Shown here: piece by piece, positions 16,562 to 26,161 of the stretch
Position numbering within the stretch: position 1 is the stretch's first letter
Layout of the letters: each line of letters opens with the position of its first letter
DNA from: JAZDCZ01 sp046757925
GTDB lineage: Bacteria; Gemmatimonadota; Gemmatimonadetes; Gemmatimonadales; GWC2-71-9
Reading direction: 5' to 3'
Assembly: GCA_046757925.1 (NCBI GenBank)
Contig: JBHHZE010000002.1
Location: forward strand, 96,827-160,826
DNA: 64,000 nt
The notes under the pieces: model-generated
The model's input: the letters and a program-made list of their open reading frames with translations, nothing else
What the model was told of the DNA's origin: nothing
The model's database searches: none
Position numbers and translations under genes: made by a program

Positions 16562-18837
16562 GGGTCGTCCTTACCATAATCCGGCGTGAGCTCAGGGCCA
16601 TGTTCGACCACCCCATGGGGTACATCCTGCTGGTGGTCTTCCTCGGGCTCAACAACTTCCTCTTCTTCCGCCAGGCCTATCTGATGGGGGTCGCATCTAT
16701 GCGGCCGATGTTCGACTTCCTGCCCTGGATGTTCCTGTTTTTCGTTCCGGCGGTGACGATGAGAACTCTGTCGGAGGACCTGCGATCCGGGACCATCGAA
16801 GTCGTTCTCGCCCAGCCGGTGACGGAACTCGAGCTACTGCTCGGCAAGTACCTGGCACAGCTGCTGTTCATCTGGCTTGCTCTGGCTCTGACGTTGCCGA
16901 TTCCGATTGGCTTCAGTTGGGGAGCCGATCTCCACGTGGGTGTGATCGTATCGCAGTACGTCGGTGCAGGACTGCTGGCCGCGGGGTTCAGCGGAATCGG
17001 GTTGTGGGCATCGAGCATAAGCAAGAATCAAATCACGGCGTTCATCGTGGGAGTGGCCGTGATGTTCTTGTTGGTGTTCGTGGGGTTGAACGCGCTGATA
17101 GTCGGACTCCCACCGGCGCTGGCGGCCGTAGCGGCGAATCTGGGGGTGATGTCACACTTCCAGAATATCGCCAGGGGCGTGATCGATTTGAGGGATGCGG
17201 TCTATTTTGCTACGCTGACCGCCATTTTCGTAGTGTTGTCGTACGGGGCATTGATGGGGCGCAAGCTCGCCCCGGCGGGTGGAACGCTCAAGCGACTCCG
17301 CACGGGTACAGCAATGCTCGTAGCGACGTTGGTGGTGGTGAATCTGTTCGGCCGGCACATTGGGGGGCGCCTCGACCTCACGCCCGGCAACACCTACACT
17401 TTGTCAAAGGCAACGAAGAGCCTGCTGGGCAACCTGGATGACCTGGTCACCATAAAGCTTTTCGTCTCCAAGGAGTTGCCGCCGGAAATAGCGCTCATCA
17501 AGCGGGATCTCGACGACCTGCTGCGCGATTTCCGAGCGGCCGGTAAGGGCAATGTCCGCGTGCTGGAGCGCGATCCCGCGAGCGATGAAGATGTCGCCAA
17601 GGAGGCTGAAGCGTTGGGGATTCCGCCGGTCCAGTTCAACGTGGTGGGACAGGGGGAGTTGAAAGTAAAGGAAGGCTATCTGGGAGTAGCCTTGCAGTAT
17701 GCCGATCGGACCGAGACCATTCCGCTGGTGCGGCAAACTGAGGACCTCGAGTACCGCCTGGCGGCCGACGTTCGTTCGCTCACGCGGGAAGGCGAGCCCA
17801 AGATCGGATTCGTCGAGAGCTTGCCGCCAACCGGTCCGCAGGGCCGGCCGCCGGCGTTCCAATCGCTGAGGCAGCAGCTGCGGGACGCCTACGAGGTGCG
17901 TACCGTGTCGTTGTTCGCCGACTCTATCACGCCGGGAGAATATTCGGCTCTGGTGCTGGCCGGCTCTCCCATGACGGTAGACGATTCGGTGGCCGAGAAG
18001 CTGGAGGGATTCCTGCGAGGCGGTGGCAACGCGCTGGTGATGGCGAGTGGGATGGCGCTGCAACCGCAGGGGCCGTTCGCTTCTCCGCAGCCGGTGGGGT
18101 TGAACAAGATCCTCGAGCCCTACGGAATATCGATCCAGCTGGATCTCGTGTACGATTTATTGTCCAACGAACGGGTCTCGCTCCCCACATCGTTCGGGAG
18201 TCTGCTGCGCAACTATCCGTTCTGGCTCAGAACTATGAGCACCAAGCTTTCGCCGGTAAACCAGGACCTGGAAGGGATTTTCATGCCGTGGACCAGCGCA
18301 ATAGATACCTCGAAGGCGGTTCCCGGCACCGTCACCCCGCTCTTCGTGACGAGCAAGGCTGGAGGAGTCGAATCGGGTCAGGCGTACATCGATCCTCGGC
18401 GCAGCGAATTCCCGCAGGACAGTTTGGATACCCGGTTGGTCGGCGTGATGGTGAATCCCGGGGCCGCTCAACTGGATGAAGGCGAGGACAGTGATGGCGA
18501 GGCGGCAGACAGTTTGCCGCGCGGACGTCTCGTGGTAGTCGGCAACGGAGAATTCGCCAGCGATCAGTGGGTGAGGAATGCACCACGCAACGTCGTGTTC
18601 CTTCAGAACGCGGTCGATTGGTTGGCCCAGGACGAAGGGCTGATCTCGATCAGGTCGAAGAATCGAACGCCGCCAGGGTTGGTGTTCTTGAGCGATCTCA
18701 CGAGAGACATCGTTAAATACGCCAACGTGATCGGCATACCGCTTCTGGTGATGCTATGGGCCGGCGTACGGCTGTGGAGGAGGCGTCAACTCACGCGCAA
18801 AGTTTACACTGGTTTAGCTGAAGCGGAGGCGGCATGA
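16558..18837 (+). CDS. GldF-GldG fusion: ABC-2 permease plus Gldg domain
   Basis: A 759-residue protein joining two proteins that are separate in Bacteroidota. Residues 1-240 are an ABC-2-type permease with six membrane segments (opening MRVVLTIIRRELRAMFDHPM). A seventh helix near 255-270 (TAMLVATLVVVNLFG) leads into the Gldg-type soluble domain (residues about 280-720: DLTPGNTYTLSKATKSLL, VRVLERDP). A C-terminal helix (IIGIPLLVMLWAG-like) closes it. It starts on the ATGA overlap with the ATPase and ends on the ATGA overlap with the DUF4340 gene, so the three are one translational unit. Confidence 0.88.
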   Translation: MRVVLTIIRRELRAMFDHPMGYILLVVFLGLNNFLFFRQAYLMGVASMRPMFDFLPWMFLFFVPAVTMRTLSEDLRSGTIEVVLAQPVTELELLLGKYLAQLLFIWLALALTLPIPIGFSWGADLHVGVIVSQYVGAGLLAAGFSGIGLWASSISKNQITAFIVGVAVMFLLVFVGLNALIVGLPPALAAVAANLGVMSHFQNIARGVIDLRDAVYFATLTAIFVVLSYGALMGRKLAPAGGTLKRLRTGTAMLVATLVVVNLFGRHIGGRLDLTPGNTYTLSKATKSLLGNLDDLVTIKLFVSKELPPEIALIKRDLDDLLRDFRAAGKGNVRVLERDPASDEDVAKEAEALGIPPVQFNVVGQGELKVKEGYLGVALQYADRTETIPLVRQTEDLEYRLAADVRSLTREGEPKIGFVESLPPTGPQGRPPAFQSLRQQLRDAYEVRTVSLFADSITPGEYSALVLAGSPMTVDDSVAEKLEGFLRGGGNALVMASGMALQPQGPFASPQPVGLNKILEPYGISIQLDLVYDLLSNERVSLPTSFGSLLRNYPFWLRTMSTKLSPVNQDLEGIFMPWTSAIDTSKAVPGTVTPLFVTSKAGGVESGQAYIDPRRSEFPQDSLDTRLVGVMVNPGAAQLDEGEDSDGEAADSLPRGRLVVVGNGEFASDQWVRNAPRNVVFLQNAVDWLAQDEGLISIRSKNRTPPGLVFLSDLTRDIVKYANVIGIPLLVMLWAGVRLWRRRQLTRKVYTGLAEAEAA

Positions 18838-19736
18838 ACCCCAAGACGTTGAAGCGGATCGTAGTGATACTTGGGGTGGCACTCTTACTCTGGGGATTGT
18901 CGGGAATCATCGGCGGGGGACGGGATGCGCGGGAAGCAGCGTTGATGTTTCCCGCGGTGGGCCCCAATGGGGTCGATACCGTAACCATCGTCCGATCGCG
19001 GGACACCACGCGCCTGCTGCGCAACGGCGATGACTGGACGGTGAATGGGTTCAAGGCTTCCAACCTCGTGATCAAGCGGCTGTTCAACGCCCTCAAGGAT
19101 TCCAACGAGGCGGAACTGGTCTCCACCAGTTCCCTGGTCCACAAGCGCATGCAGGTCGACGACAGTGCCGGAATCTCTGTCAGGCTGGTGAGTGGCGGCG
19201 ACGAACTGGCGTCGCTGGTATTCGGCAAGAGAGGTCAACAGTACAACAGCTCGTACGTGCGCATGAACGGTCAAGACTACGTGTACCTGTATCTTGGAAC
19301 CCTTACGAGCTTGGTGCGGCAAACTGTGGATGAGTGGCGGGATAAGACCGTGGTGATGGTCGAACCCGACAGCGTGGGAAGGATCGTTGCCAGACGCGGA
19401 GCACGGCGTTACACCCTGTCGAAACGCGGTGACGAATGGCTGGTTGGAAGAGTAACCGCCGATTCGGCGGCCGTGCGCCGTCTACTCGGACAGTATGACT
19501 CGCTACAGGCGAACGGGTTCGCCACGGAGCAGCAGGCCGATTCGCTCGATTTCGCTCGGCCGGTTCGCACTATAGCTTTGCTGGGTTCGGGAGGCGACAC
19601 GCTGGCACATCTCGTGTTCGACTCTACGAGTTCGGCGTTTTGGGTGCGCAAGGCCTCCGGCGGTACGATCTACAAGATCCTCAGTTGGAAAGCCGACCAA
19701 CTCGTACCGAAGGATAGTACGCTTAGGAAGAAGTGA
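18834..19736 (+). CDS. DUF4340 domain protein
   Basis: A 300-residue protein with one N-terminal membrane helix (IVVILGVALLLWGLSGIIG) and a repeated beta-rich DUF4340 region exposed outside the membrane. The two similar parts are VDTVTIVRSRDTTRLLRNGDD near residue 45 and VGRIVARRGARRYTLSKRGDE near 180. DUF4340 proteins commonly follow GldG-like genes, as here, and may be a periplasmic partner of the exporter. The stop codon TGA is also the start of a heptamer repeat array. Confidence 0.85.
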   Translation: MNPKTLKRIVVILGVALLLWGLSGIIGGGRDAREAALMFPAVGPNGVDTVTIVRSRDTTRLLRNGDDWTVNGFKASNLVIKRLFNALKDSNEAELVSTSSLVHKRMQVDDSAGISVRLVSGGDELASLVFGKRGQQYNSSYVRMNGQDYVYLYLGTLTSLVRQTVDEWRDKTVVMVEPDSVGRIVARRGARRYTLSKRGDEWLVGRVTADSAAVRRLLGQYDSLQANGFATEQQADSLDFARPVRTIALLGSGGDTLAHLVFDSTSSAFWVRKASGGTIYKILSWKADQLVPKDSTLRKK

Positions 19737-19762
19737 TTGCAGAATTCAGATTGGTGGAATGT
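19735..19762 (+). repeat. Degenerate heptamer array at a stop codon
   Basis: GATTGCA, GAATTCA, GATTGGT, GGAATGT follow the stop codon of the DUF4340 gene (AGTGATTGCAGA). The junction is identical to the one at the S9 peptidase stop at 7765. No inverted partner is visible downstream. Confidence 0.55.
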
Positions 19763-19764
19763 AG

Positions 19765-19783
19765 GTCGCTATCGCGACTTTTT
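19765..19783 (+). terminator. Short candidate terminator
   Basis: GTCGC-TATC-GCGAC hairpin followed by TTTTT. The stem is only 5 bp and overlaps the 3' end of the convergent gene, so it is weak. It would end the gldA operon. Confidence 0.35.
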
Positions 19784-20338
19784 CGACAGGGTTAACGCAA
19801 TAGCGAGCGCGGCCAGTCCCAGGGCGGCACCCGCCAGCGCCACGGCGCCGCCCGCCGATACGCTGGTACGCCCCACTATGGCCACGCGGAGAGCCCGGCG
19901 GTAAGAGCCCGGGTGCTCGGCCCACTCGAGGTCTGCACCGGCGGCGCGATCCAGCGTTACGGGCAACACGAGATCCTTTTTCCGGGCGTCCGCCTTTATC
20001 CTGCCCATGAATTCAAATTGGCGGAACTCACCGCGATTCAACTCACCCCCCGACCATACGATCGCCTGCGCACTGCCATTGCCGGCCTCCTCCAATTGAA
20101 ACTCCCAGCCACTCGGCGCATCTACCCCGAGAACCGTTATGGCGGAGGGTATGACAATACGAACAGAGACGGTCGCGGTGTCACTGGTATTTATGACCCC
20201 GACGGAGAACCGCTCCCACTCCGCTGGTGTGGTCACGGTAGGCCGTATCGATACCTGGGCATCGAGTGTGACTGCAACAGCTGCGTGCAGGGCTGCCGTT
20301 ACCAGGATCAGCACGGGGTAGTCCACCAGGGACCGCAT
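19769..20338 (-). CDS. DUF1775 (YcnI-like) domain protein
   Basis: About 189 residues from ATG 20338. Signal peptide (LVTAALHAAVAVTLDAQ), a YcnI-type beta domain, then a C-terminal membrane helix (AGGAVALAGAALGLAALAIAL) with a basic tail. Family traits: PAEWERFSVGVINTSD, IPSAITVLGVDAPSGWEF, IVWSGGELNRGEFRQFEF. YcnI proteins bind copper and sit with copper-transport genes. The canonical N-terminal His that begins mature YcnI is not evident after the signal, and no copper gene is adjacent, so copper binding is doubtful. A start at a longer in-frame codon would overlap the UDG gene. Confidence 0.75.
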   Translation of the reverse strand: MRSLVDYPVLILVTAALHAAVAVTLDAQVSIRPTVTTPAEWERFSVGVINTSDTATVSVRIVIPSAITVLGVDAPSGWEFQLEEAGNGSAQAIVWSGGELNRGEFRQFEFMGRIKADARKKDLVLPVTLDRAAGADLEWAEHPGSYRRALRVAIVGRTSVSAGGAVALAGAALGLAALAIALTLSKKSR

Positions 20339-20352
20339 CGATCGGTGAATAA

Positions 20353-21060
20353 TCACTTGTCGCGCCGCTCCTCCAAGATCCGCCGGACTAGACGAAATAC
20401 ATCGTACCACATGTCCCTCGTGAGTCTACCGGTATTGGTATTCTGCCGGCTCGGATGATATGAAGTTACCAGGCTCGATCCGTCGGCGAGTTGTGCGATC
20501 CGACCGTGACTGAACTGTGGCCGGTCGGCCGGCGCCAGGCTGTCCCACCACCCGGCCGCCTTGAGCCACCACTCGTGGGCAAGTCTTCCCAGTGTCAGCG
20601 TAACACGTACGTTGGGCAGCAGTTGCAGATCGGCGTTCAGGAAACTGCGGCAGCGGTCGAACTCTCGTGCGGTCGGCTTGTTGCCGGGAGGGGCGCAGCG
20701 GACCGCCGCGGTAATGTAGCAATCCGTCAATTTCAATCCGTCATTTGAAGCAACTGACTCCGCTTGGCTGGCAAAGCCAAACCGGTGTAACGCGTCGTAC
20801 AACCAAACCCCGCTGGAGTCGCCAGTGAACATGCGCCCCGTGCGATTGGAGCCGTGGGCACCGGGAGCCAAGCCCACTATCAAGAAACGGGCACGCGGAT
20901 CCCCGAATCCCGGTACCGGCTTGCCCCAATATCGCCAATCCATGAACTCGCGTTTCTTGACGCGGGCTATGCGCTCGCGGTGCTCGACCAGGCGCGGGCA
21001 GCGGCGACACGCGGTGACCCCGCGGTTCAAGCCTTCGAGCGTGCGGAACCGAGCTGTCAC
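20353..21060 (-). CDS. Uracil-DNA glycosylase, family 5 (UDGb-type)
   Basis: A 235-residue base-excision enzyme that removes uracil and other deaminated bases. Motif A is GLAPGAHGSNRTGRMFTG and the C-terminal motif is SYHPSRQNTNTGRLT, both typical of family 5, which lacks the catalytic Asp/Asn of family 1. Four cysteines for a 4Fe-4S cluster are plausible: CRRC near residue 18, RCAPP, and CRSFL. The GTG start overlaps the fadD stop (GTGA). Functional coupling to fadD is not obvious. Confidence 0.9.
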   Translation of the reverse strand: MTARFRTLEGLNRGVTACRRCPRLVEHRERIARVKKREFMDWRYWGKPVPGFGDPRARFLIVGLAPGAHGSNRTGRMFTGDSSGVWLYDALHRFGFASQAESVASNDGLKLTDCYITAAVRCAPPGNKPTAREFDRCRSFLNADLQLLPNVRVTLTLGRLAHEWWLKAAGWWDSLAPADRPQFSHGRIAQLADGSSLVTSYHPSRQNTNTGRLTRDMWYDVFRLVRRILEERRDK

Positions 21061-22751
21061 GGCCCTCGCTTGGCCAGCTCCTGCTCGCGCAGTTCACGCC
21101 TGAGGATCTTGAGGACGGTGCTCTTAGGCAGGCTTTCTCTGAACTCGATCAGGCGTGGGACCTTGTAGGCCGCGAGCTGCTCGCGGCAATGTTCCACCAA
21201 ATCCCTTTCGGTTGCCGTGCCACCGGGCTTCAACACTACGAAAGATTTGACGGTTTCGCCTCGTTTCTCGTCCGGTATACCTATCGTCGCAGCTTCCAGC
21301 ACCGCGGGATGGCCCATCAGGACTCGGTCCACTTCGTCGGGATATACGTTGTAGCCGGAACACAGGATCATGTCCTTTTTCCGGCCGACGATGTAGAAAT
21401 ATCCTTCTTCGTCCTGCACCGCGATGTCACCGGTGTGGAGCCAGCCATCTACGATCATCTGGGCTGTTTCGTCCGGCCGGTTCCAATATCCCTTCATGAT
21501 CTGCGGTCCTTGAAGGATTAACTCGCCCTCCTTGCCCGTGGGCATTTCGTCCGTGCCGTTCTCGAGATCCACGATCTTGGCATCCGTATCCGGCAGAGGC
21601 ACACCGATGCTACCCACCTTTCTCTTCATCAACGGGTTGGAATGCGTGACCGGCGATGTCTCCGTCAGTCCGTAACCCTCGGTGATGCGTCCGCCCGTAA
21701 GCTTCTCGAACCGCTCCAATACGTCGACGGGCAACGGCGCCGAACCCGAATTGCACACGCCGATGCTGCTCAAATCCAGCTCTTCGACACCGCGTTGCTG
21801 ATTGATGCCGCTGTAAATTGCGGGCACCGCGGGAAACATGGTAACGCGAAACTTCCGGATACTCTTCAGCATACCGGCGATGTCGCGGGGGTTGGGCACG
21901 AGGATCATCGCCGCGCCGAGGTAGACCGGCATGTTCATCGATACGGTAAGACCGTAGATGTGGAAATACGGGAGGCACGCCAGCAGTACCTCTTTGCCCA
22001 TCACAGCATTGGGATTCCAGCGTGCTATCTGCTGCAGGTTGTACGAGATGTTTCTGTGCGTCAACATCGCGCCCTTCGACACGCCGGTCGTGCCGCCGGT
22101 GTATTGCAGCATGGCCACGTCGTCCATGGCGATATCGACCACGGGCGGATTGGGCGCGACGGATTGGATGGTTTTCCTGAAGAGCCGTACGCGCTCGGTG
22201 GGTTCAACCCTTGCCACCATCGGCGGATCCTGGCGCTTCAGCTTGAGCCGCGCCAGGAAGTTGAGTGGGAAGTGGAGATAGTCGGGTATCGAGGCGGCGA
22301 TGTACTGCTTTACAGGCAACTTGTCGATTACGGGTTCTATGCGGTACTTGAACAGGGAGTCCAGCACGACCGCTACCATCACGCCAGCGTCCGTCCATTG
22401 GTGTACTATCTCCGTCGCCGTGTACAGCGGATTCGTCATCACCGCTTGGGCGCCCAGACGGAGTGTCGCGTAGTAGGCGATCGCGGTCTGGGGGAGATTG
22501 GGCAGCTGGATCGCCACGCGAGAATCTTTGCGCACTCCCAGCGCGGCCATCGCCGTCGCGAGCCTGTCCACTTCGCTCTTGAACTGCGCGTAGGTAAGGG
22601 TGCAGTTATGGAATATGAGGGCAGGGCTCTCGGCATACAGACGCGCCGAGCGGTCGAGCACATCGGGGATGGTGAGATCCTCGTAGTCGAGTGCCGCCGG
22701 TACCCCAGGATCGTAGGCGGCGTGCCAAGGGCGCTGCGGCATCGCTGTCAT
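21057..22751 (-). CDS. fadD: Long-chain fatty acid-CoA ligase
   Basis: A 564-residue AMP-forming acyl-CoA synthetase of the ANL superfamily. The P-loop-like motif is YTGGTTGVSKGAMLTHRN, followed by GYGLTETSPV (adenine contact), DGWLHTGDIAVQDEEGYF and the hinge GRKKDMILCSGYNVYP. The catalytic Lys lies in PKSTVLKILRRELRE near the C-terminus. Length is normal. It activates fatty acids for beta-oxidation or lipid synthesis. It is followed by UDG with overlapping codons. Confidence 0.93.
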   Translation of the reverse strand: MTAMPQRPWHAAYDPGVPAALDYEDLTIPDVLDRSARLYAESPALIFHNCTLTYAQFKSEVDRLATAMAALGVRKDSRVAIQLPNLPQTAIAYYATLRLGAQAVMTNPLYTATEIVHQWTDAGVMVAVVLDSLFKYRIEPVIDKLPVKQYIAASIPDYLHFPLNFLARLKLKRQDPPMVARVEPTERVRLFRKTIQSVAPNPPVVDIAMDDVAMLQYTGGTTGVSKGAMLTHRNISYNLQQIARWNPNAVMGKEVLLACLPYFHIYGLTVSMNMPVYLGAAMILVPNPRDIAGMLKSIRKFRVTMFPAVPAIYSGINQQRGVEELDLSSIGVCNSGSAPLPVDVLERFEKLTGGRITEGYGLTETSPVTHSNPLMKRKVGSIGVPLPDTDAKIVDLENGTDEMPTGKEGELILQGPQIMKGYWNRPDETAQMIVDGWLHTGDIAVQDEEGYFYIVGRKKDMILCSGYNVYPDEVDRVLMGHPAVLEAATIGIPDEKRGETVKSFVVLKPGGTATERDLVEHCREQLAAYKVPRLIEFRESLPKSTVLKILRRELREQELAKRGP

Positions 22752-22858
22752 TTGATGGGGTATGATACGGTGGAGGCAGGCCGCGTCAATGGGGGCGGTG
22801 GTGCACAGGGGGTCAATCGGCGGCTAACTTGGGTGATCGCAACTGACAAGGACTGAAA

Positions 22859-24175
22859 ATGGAGACTCTGAAAGCGGTTCTTCCACTGATGCTGGTCGCC
22901 GCGGCTTCTCCGCCCGCCATCTCGGGCCAAGAGTTGTCGACTGTCGAACGGCAAATTGCGGAATATGTTGACGCCCACAACGAGGAGGCTGTTGGACTGT
23001 TAGAGCGTGTTGTGAACATCAACAGTGGCACGATGAACCACGAGGGTGTACGAGCGGTGGGCCGGGTTTTCCGGTCGGAGTTCGACGAGCTGGGTTTTTC
23101 CACCAGGTGGATGCCGCTCGACAACATCGACCGGGCCGGACACTTGTTCGCGGAAATTCGTGGGGATCGGGGTCGTAAACTTCTGTTGATCGGCCATTTG
23201 GACACCGTCTTTCCCGAGGACAGTCCGTTCCAACGCTTCGAGCGCGATGGAACGATGGCCAGGGGCCCCGGCACGGAGGACATGAAGGCCGGTGACGTGA
23301 TCATCCTCTACGCGCTCAAGGCCCTGCGTGCTGCCGGGGCGTTGGATGGAGCCACTATAGTCGTGGCCTTGACCGGAGACGAAGAGGACACGGGCGAGCC
23401 GCTCGACGCTACGCGGCGATACCTGATAGACGCGGCCAAACGGAGCGACGTAGCGTTGGGATTCGAAGGCGGCGTGGGTGGTATGCACACCGCCACGGTT
23501 GCGCGGCGTGGCTACACCGGTTGGTCTCTTAGAGTATCGGGTAAGCGCGGCCACTCCTCGCTCATATTCGGTGCCCAGTATGGGAGTGGGGCGATTTACG
23601 AAACGGCTCGGATACTGAATTCGTTTCGGGAGGAACTCGCTGGCGAGGAGTATCTCACATTCGGGCCGGGGATAATCGTGGGAGGCACGGCCGCGTCTTA
23701 CGATACCGCGCACGCCAGGGGCACGGCGTTCGGCAAGACGAACGTCATCCCTCAGACCGTGACGGTGGCGGGAGATCTCCGTACCCTGACGGTTGAGCAA
23801 CGGGATCGGACGAAAGCCAAGATGCAGGAGATCGTTGCACGCCATTTGCCGCTTACGTCGGCGGAGATAACGTTTAGGGATTCTTATCCGCCGATGGCGC
23901 CAACAGCGGGTAACCGGGATCTGCTGGCTATGCTGGACCGCGTGAACAGGGACATGGGGTATGGTCCCATCGAGACCGTGGACCCCGGGCGGCGGGGCGC
24001 AGCCGATATCTCGTTTGCCACGGCATATGTCGATGGCCTGGCTGGCCTCGGTGCGTTCGGGTCGGGCGGTCACACGCCCGAAGAGATGGTAGATCTGCGC
24101 TCCGTGCCCGTGGCTACGAAACGGGCCGCGATCCTGATCTATCGGTTGACGCGGGGTGGTGTGGGTAGCAGGTAG
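22859..24175 (+). CDS. M20 family metallopeptidase, secreted
   Basis: A 438-residue zinc peptidase like glutamate carboxypeptidase. Signal peptide MLVAAASPPAISGQE precedes the mature protein. Metal and catalytic motifs: GHLDTVFP (His, Asp), GPGTEDMKAG (bridging Asp), GDEEDTGE (catalytic Glu and ligand Glu), and GSGGHTPEE near the C-terminus (His ligand). A dimerisation lid domain lies in between (RRGYTGWSLRVSGKRGHSS). It probably removes C-terminal residues from peptides in the periplasm. Divergent from fadD. Confidence 0.92.
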   Translation: METLKAVLPLMLVAAASPPAISGQELSTVERQIAEYVDAHNEEAVGLLERVVNINSGTMNHEGVRAVGRVFRSEFDELGFSTRWMPLDNIDRAGHLFAEIRGDRGRKLLLIGHLDTVFPEDSPFQRFERDGTMARGPGTEDMKAGDVIILYALKALRAAGALDGATIVVALTGDEEDTGEPLDATRRYLIDAAKRSDVALGFEGGVGGMHTATVARRGYTGWSLRVSGKRGHSSLIFGAQYGSGAIYETARILNSFREELAGEEYLTFGPGIIVGGTAASYDTAHARGTAFGKTNVIPQTVTVAGDLRTLTVEQRDRTKAKMQEIVARHLPLTSAEITFRDSYPPMAPTAGNRDLLAMLDRVNRDMGYGPIETVDPGRRGAADISFATAYVDGLAGLGAFGSGGHTPEEMVDLRSVPVATKRAAILIYRLTRGGVGSR

Positions 24176-24209
24176 AAGATTCTTGCGACAGTCTCCTCTG
24201 CGCGACACG

Positions 24210-26138
24210 CTAGATATCGAGGTTTCTAACGAACTTGGCGTGTTTCCTAATGAAATCTCGACGGGGGTCGACTTCGTCGCCCATCAGGTCTTCGAACAGC
24301 TTGGTCGTAACCGAAGCGTCTTCCAGTTCAACCTGGTGAATCGTGCGAGCGGCCGGATCCATTGTGGTGTGCCAGAGTTGCTCGGGATTCATCTCGCCTA
24401 GTCCCTTATAGCGCTGCACGGCAACCTTCCCCTTGCCCCCGTTCTGTAGCCGCTTGATGTAGCTGTCGCGCTCGGCCTCGTCGTATGCATAGAACTCCTC
24501 TTTGCCCTTCGCCACCCGATAGAGCGGCGGCTGCGCTATGTACACGTATCCCGCCTCGATCAACTCCCGCATCTGTCCGTAGAAGAATGTCAGTAAGAGC
24601 GTCCTGATGTGCGCTCCATCGACATCGGCATCGGTCATGATAATGATCTTGTGGTAACGTGCCCCATCGAGCTTGAAGTCGTCTTGCCCCACGCCCGTAC
24701 CAATCGCGGTGACCATGGTACGGATTTCTTCGTTCGACAGGATCTTGTCGACACGTGCCTTTTGCACATTGAGGATCTTGCCGCGGAGCGGAAGTATTGC
24801 CTGGAATGAGCGATCCCGCCCCTGCTTGGCCGATCCACCAGCGCTGTCTCCTTCTACCAAGTAGAGTTCGCACATGGACGGATCGCTGAGTGAACAGTCC
24901 GCGAGCTTGCCCGGCAGCAACCCACCGTCGAGTGCGCTCTTCTTGCGTACCAGCTCCCTGGCTTTGCGCGCGGCCTCTCGCGCGCGCGCAGCGCTCAGCG
25001 CCTTGTCGATGATCGCGCGGGTCGCCGCAGGCGTCTCGAGCAGGAAGTTGCAGAGGTGTTCGTATACAACGGTCTTGACGACGCCTTCTACTTCGGAATT
25101 GCCAAGTTTCGTCTTGGTCTGCCCCTCGAACTGGGGTTCTCTCACCTTTACGTGAATGACCGCCGTGAGGCCTTCCCTCACGTCATCCCCACTCAGCGTG
25201 AAATCGACCTTCTTGAGCAGCCCCTTGTTCTTGGCCGTCTCGTTTATCGATCGCGTGAGAGCGGACTTGAAGCCCGTTAGGTGAGTACCGCCCTCGTGAG
25301 TGTTGATGTTATTAACGAAGGAGAACACCTTTTCGGCAAAGCCATCGCTGTATTGCATGGCAATGTCGATCTCGACTTCGTCTTTGGTGGCGGTGAAATG
25401 TATCGGCTTTGAGTGAAGTGCCTTGCTCTTTCCCCGCAGGTATTCCACGAACTCGGATACGCCCTTCCTGAATTGGAACGATTCAACCCTATGCGGCTCA
25501 GTGCGACGATCGGTGATGCTCAAGGTGACGCCTGAGTTCAGAAAGGCCAGTTCTCGCAGTCGGTTTGCAAGGGTGTCACAGTTGAACTGGATTTCGGGAA
25601 AGATTTGAGGATCGGGTTTGAACGATACCTTGGTGCCAGTCCCCCTGGCCTTGCCGGTGATCGCGAGTTGCTCGACCGTGACGCCCCGCTCGAAAGCCAT
25701 GTGATGTTCCTGCTGGTCGCGGTGTACCCAGACATCCAGGCGCTCCGACAGGGCATTGACCACCGACACGCCGACGCCGTGCAGCCCTCCCGAGACCTTA
25801 TAGGTGTTCTTGTCGAACTTGCCACCGGCGTGCAACACTGTCATCGCTATTTCTAACCCCGGCAGCTTCTCCGTCTTGTGAAGGTCGACCGGAATGCCCC
25901 TACCGTTGTCGGCAACGGTGATGGACTCGTCTTCGTTGATGGTGACGTCGATTCTGTCACAGAATCCGGCCATGGCCTCGTCGATGGAGTTATCGACGAC
26001 TTCATACACTAGATGATGGAGCCCGCGAGCGGACGTGGACCCGATATACATGCTGGGTCGTTTTCTGACGGCCTCCAAGCCCTTGAGTACCTGAATAGAG
26101 TCGGAGCTGTAGCGCTGTTCCTTCTTAGCCGCAGACAT
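24210..26138 (-). CDS. gyrB: DNA gyrase subunit B
   Basis: A 642-residue ATPase subunit of DNA gyrase, which introduces negative supercoils with GyrA. GHKL ATPase motifs EVVDNSIDEA, DNGRGIPVDLH and GGLHGVGVSVVNALS; Toprim motifs EGDSAGGSAKQGRDR and MTDADVDGAHIRTLLL; C-terminal RYKGLGEMNPEQLW. The length is that of the short gyrase type without the enterobacterial insert. A GyrB rather than ParE assignment rests on its place next to recF and dciA. A strong promoter and a terminator-like leader precede it; only 23 nt separate the T-tract from the ATG, with AGGAA as ribosome site. Confidence 0.96.
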   Translation of the reverse strand: MSAAKKEQRYSSDSIQVLKGLEAVRKRPSMYIGSTSARGLHHLVYEVVDNSIDEAMAGFCDRIDVTINEDESITVADNGRGIPVDLHKTEKLPGLEIAMTVLHAGGKFDKNTYKVSGGLHGVGVSVVNALSERLDVWVHRDQQEHHMAFERGVTVEQLAITGKARGTGTKVSFKPDPQIFPEIQFNCDTLANRLRELAFLNSGVTLSITDRRTEPHRVESFQFRKGVSEFVEYLRGKSKALHSKPIHFTATKDEVEIDIAMQYSDGFAEKVFSFVNNINTHEGGTHLTGFKSALTRSINETAKNKGLLKKVDFTLSGDDVREGLTAVIHVKVREPQFEGQTKTKLGNSEVEGVVKTVVYEHLCNFLLETPAATRAIIDKALSAARAREAARKARELVRKKSALDGGLLPGKLADCSLSDPSMCELYLVEGDSAGGSAKQGRDRSFQAILPLRGKILNVQKARVDKILSNEEIRTMVTAIGTGVGQDDFKLDGARYHKIIIMTDADVDGAHIRTLLLTFFYGQMRELIEAGYVYIAQPPLYRVAKGKEEFYAYDEAERDSYIKRLQNGGKGKVAVQRYKGLGEMNPEQLWHTTMDPAARTIHQVELEDASVTTKLFEDLMGDEVDPRRDFIRKHAKFVRNLDI

Positions 26139-26161
26139 TATTTCCTGATGAGTCGAGAAAC

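Noticed and set aside
21642..22856. 404-residue plus-strand open frame
   Set aside because: Antisense to fadD, which has all its motifs; GC-rich genes give long antisense frames.
23000..24208. 402-residue minus-strand open frame
   Set aside because: Antisense to the M20 peptidase with intact metal motifs; shadow frame.
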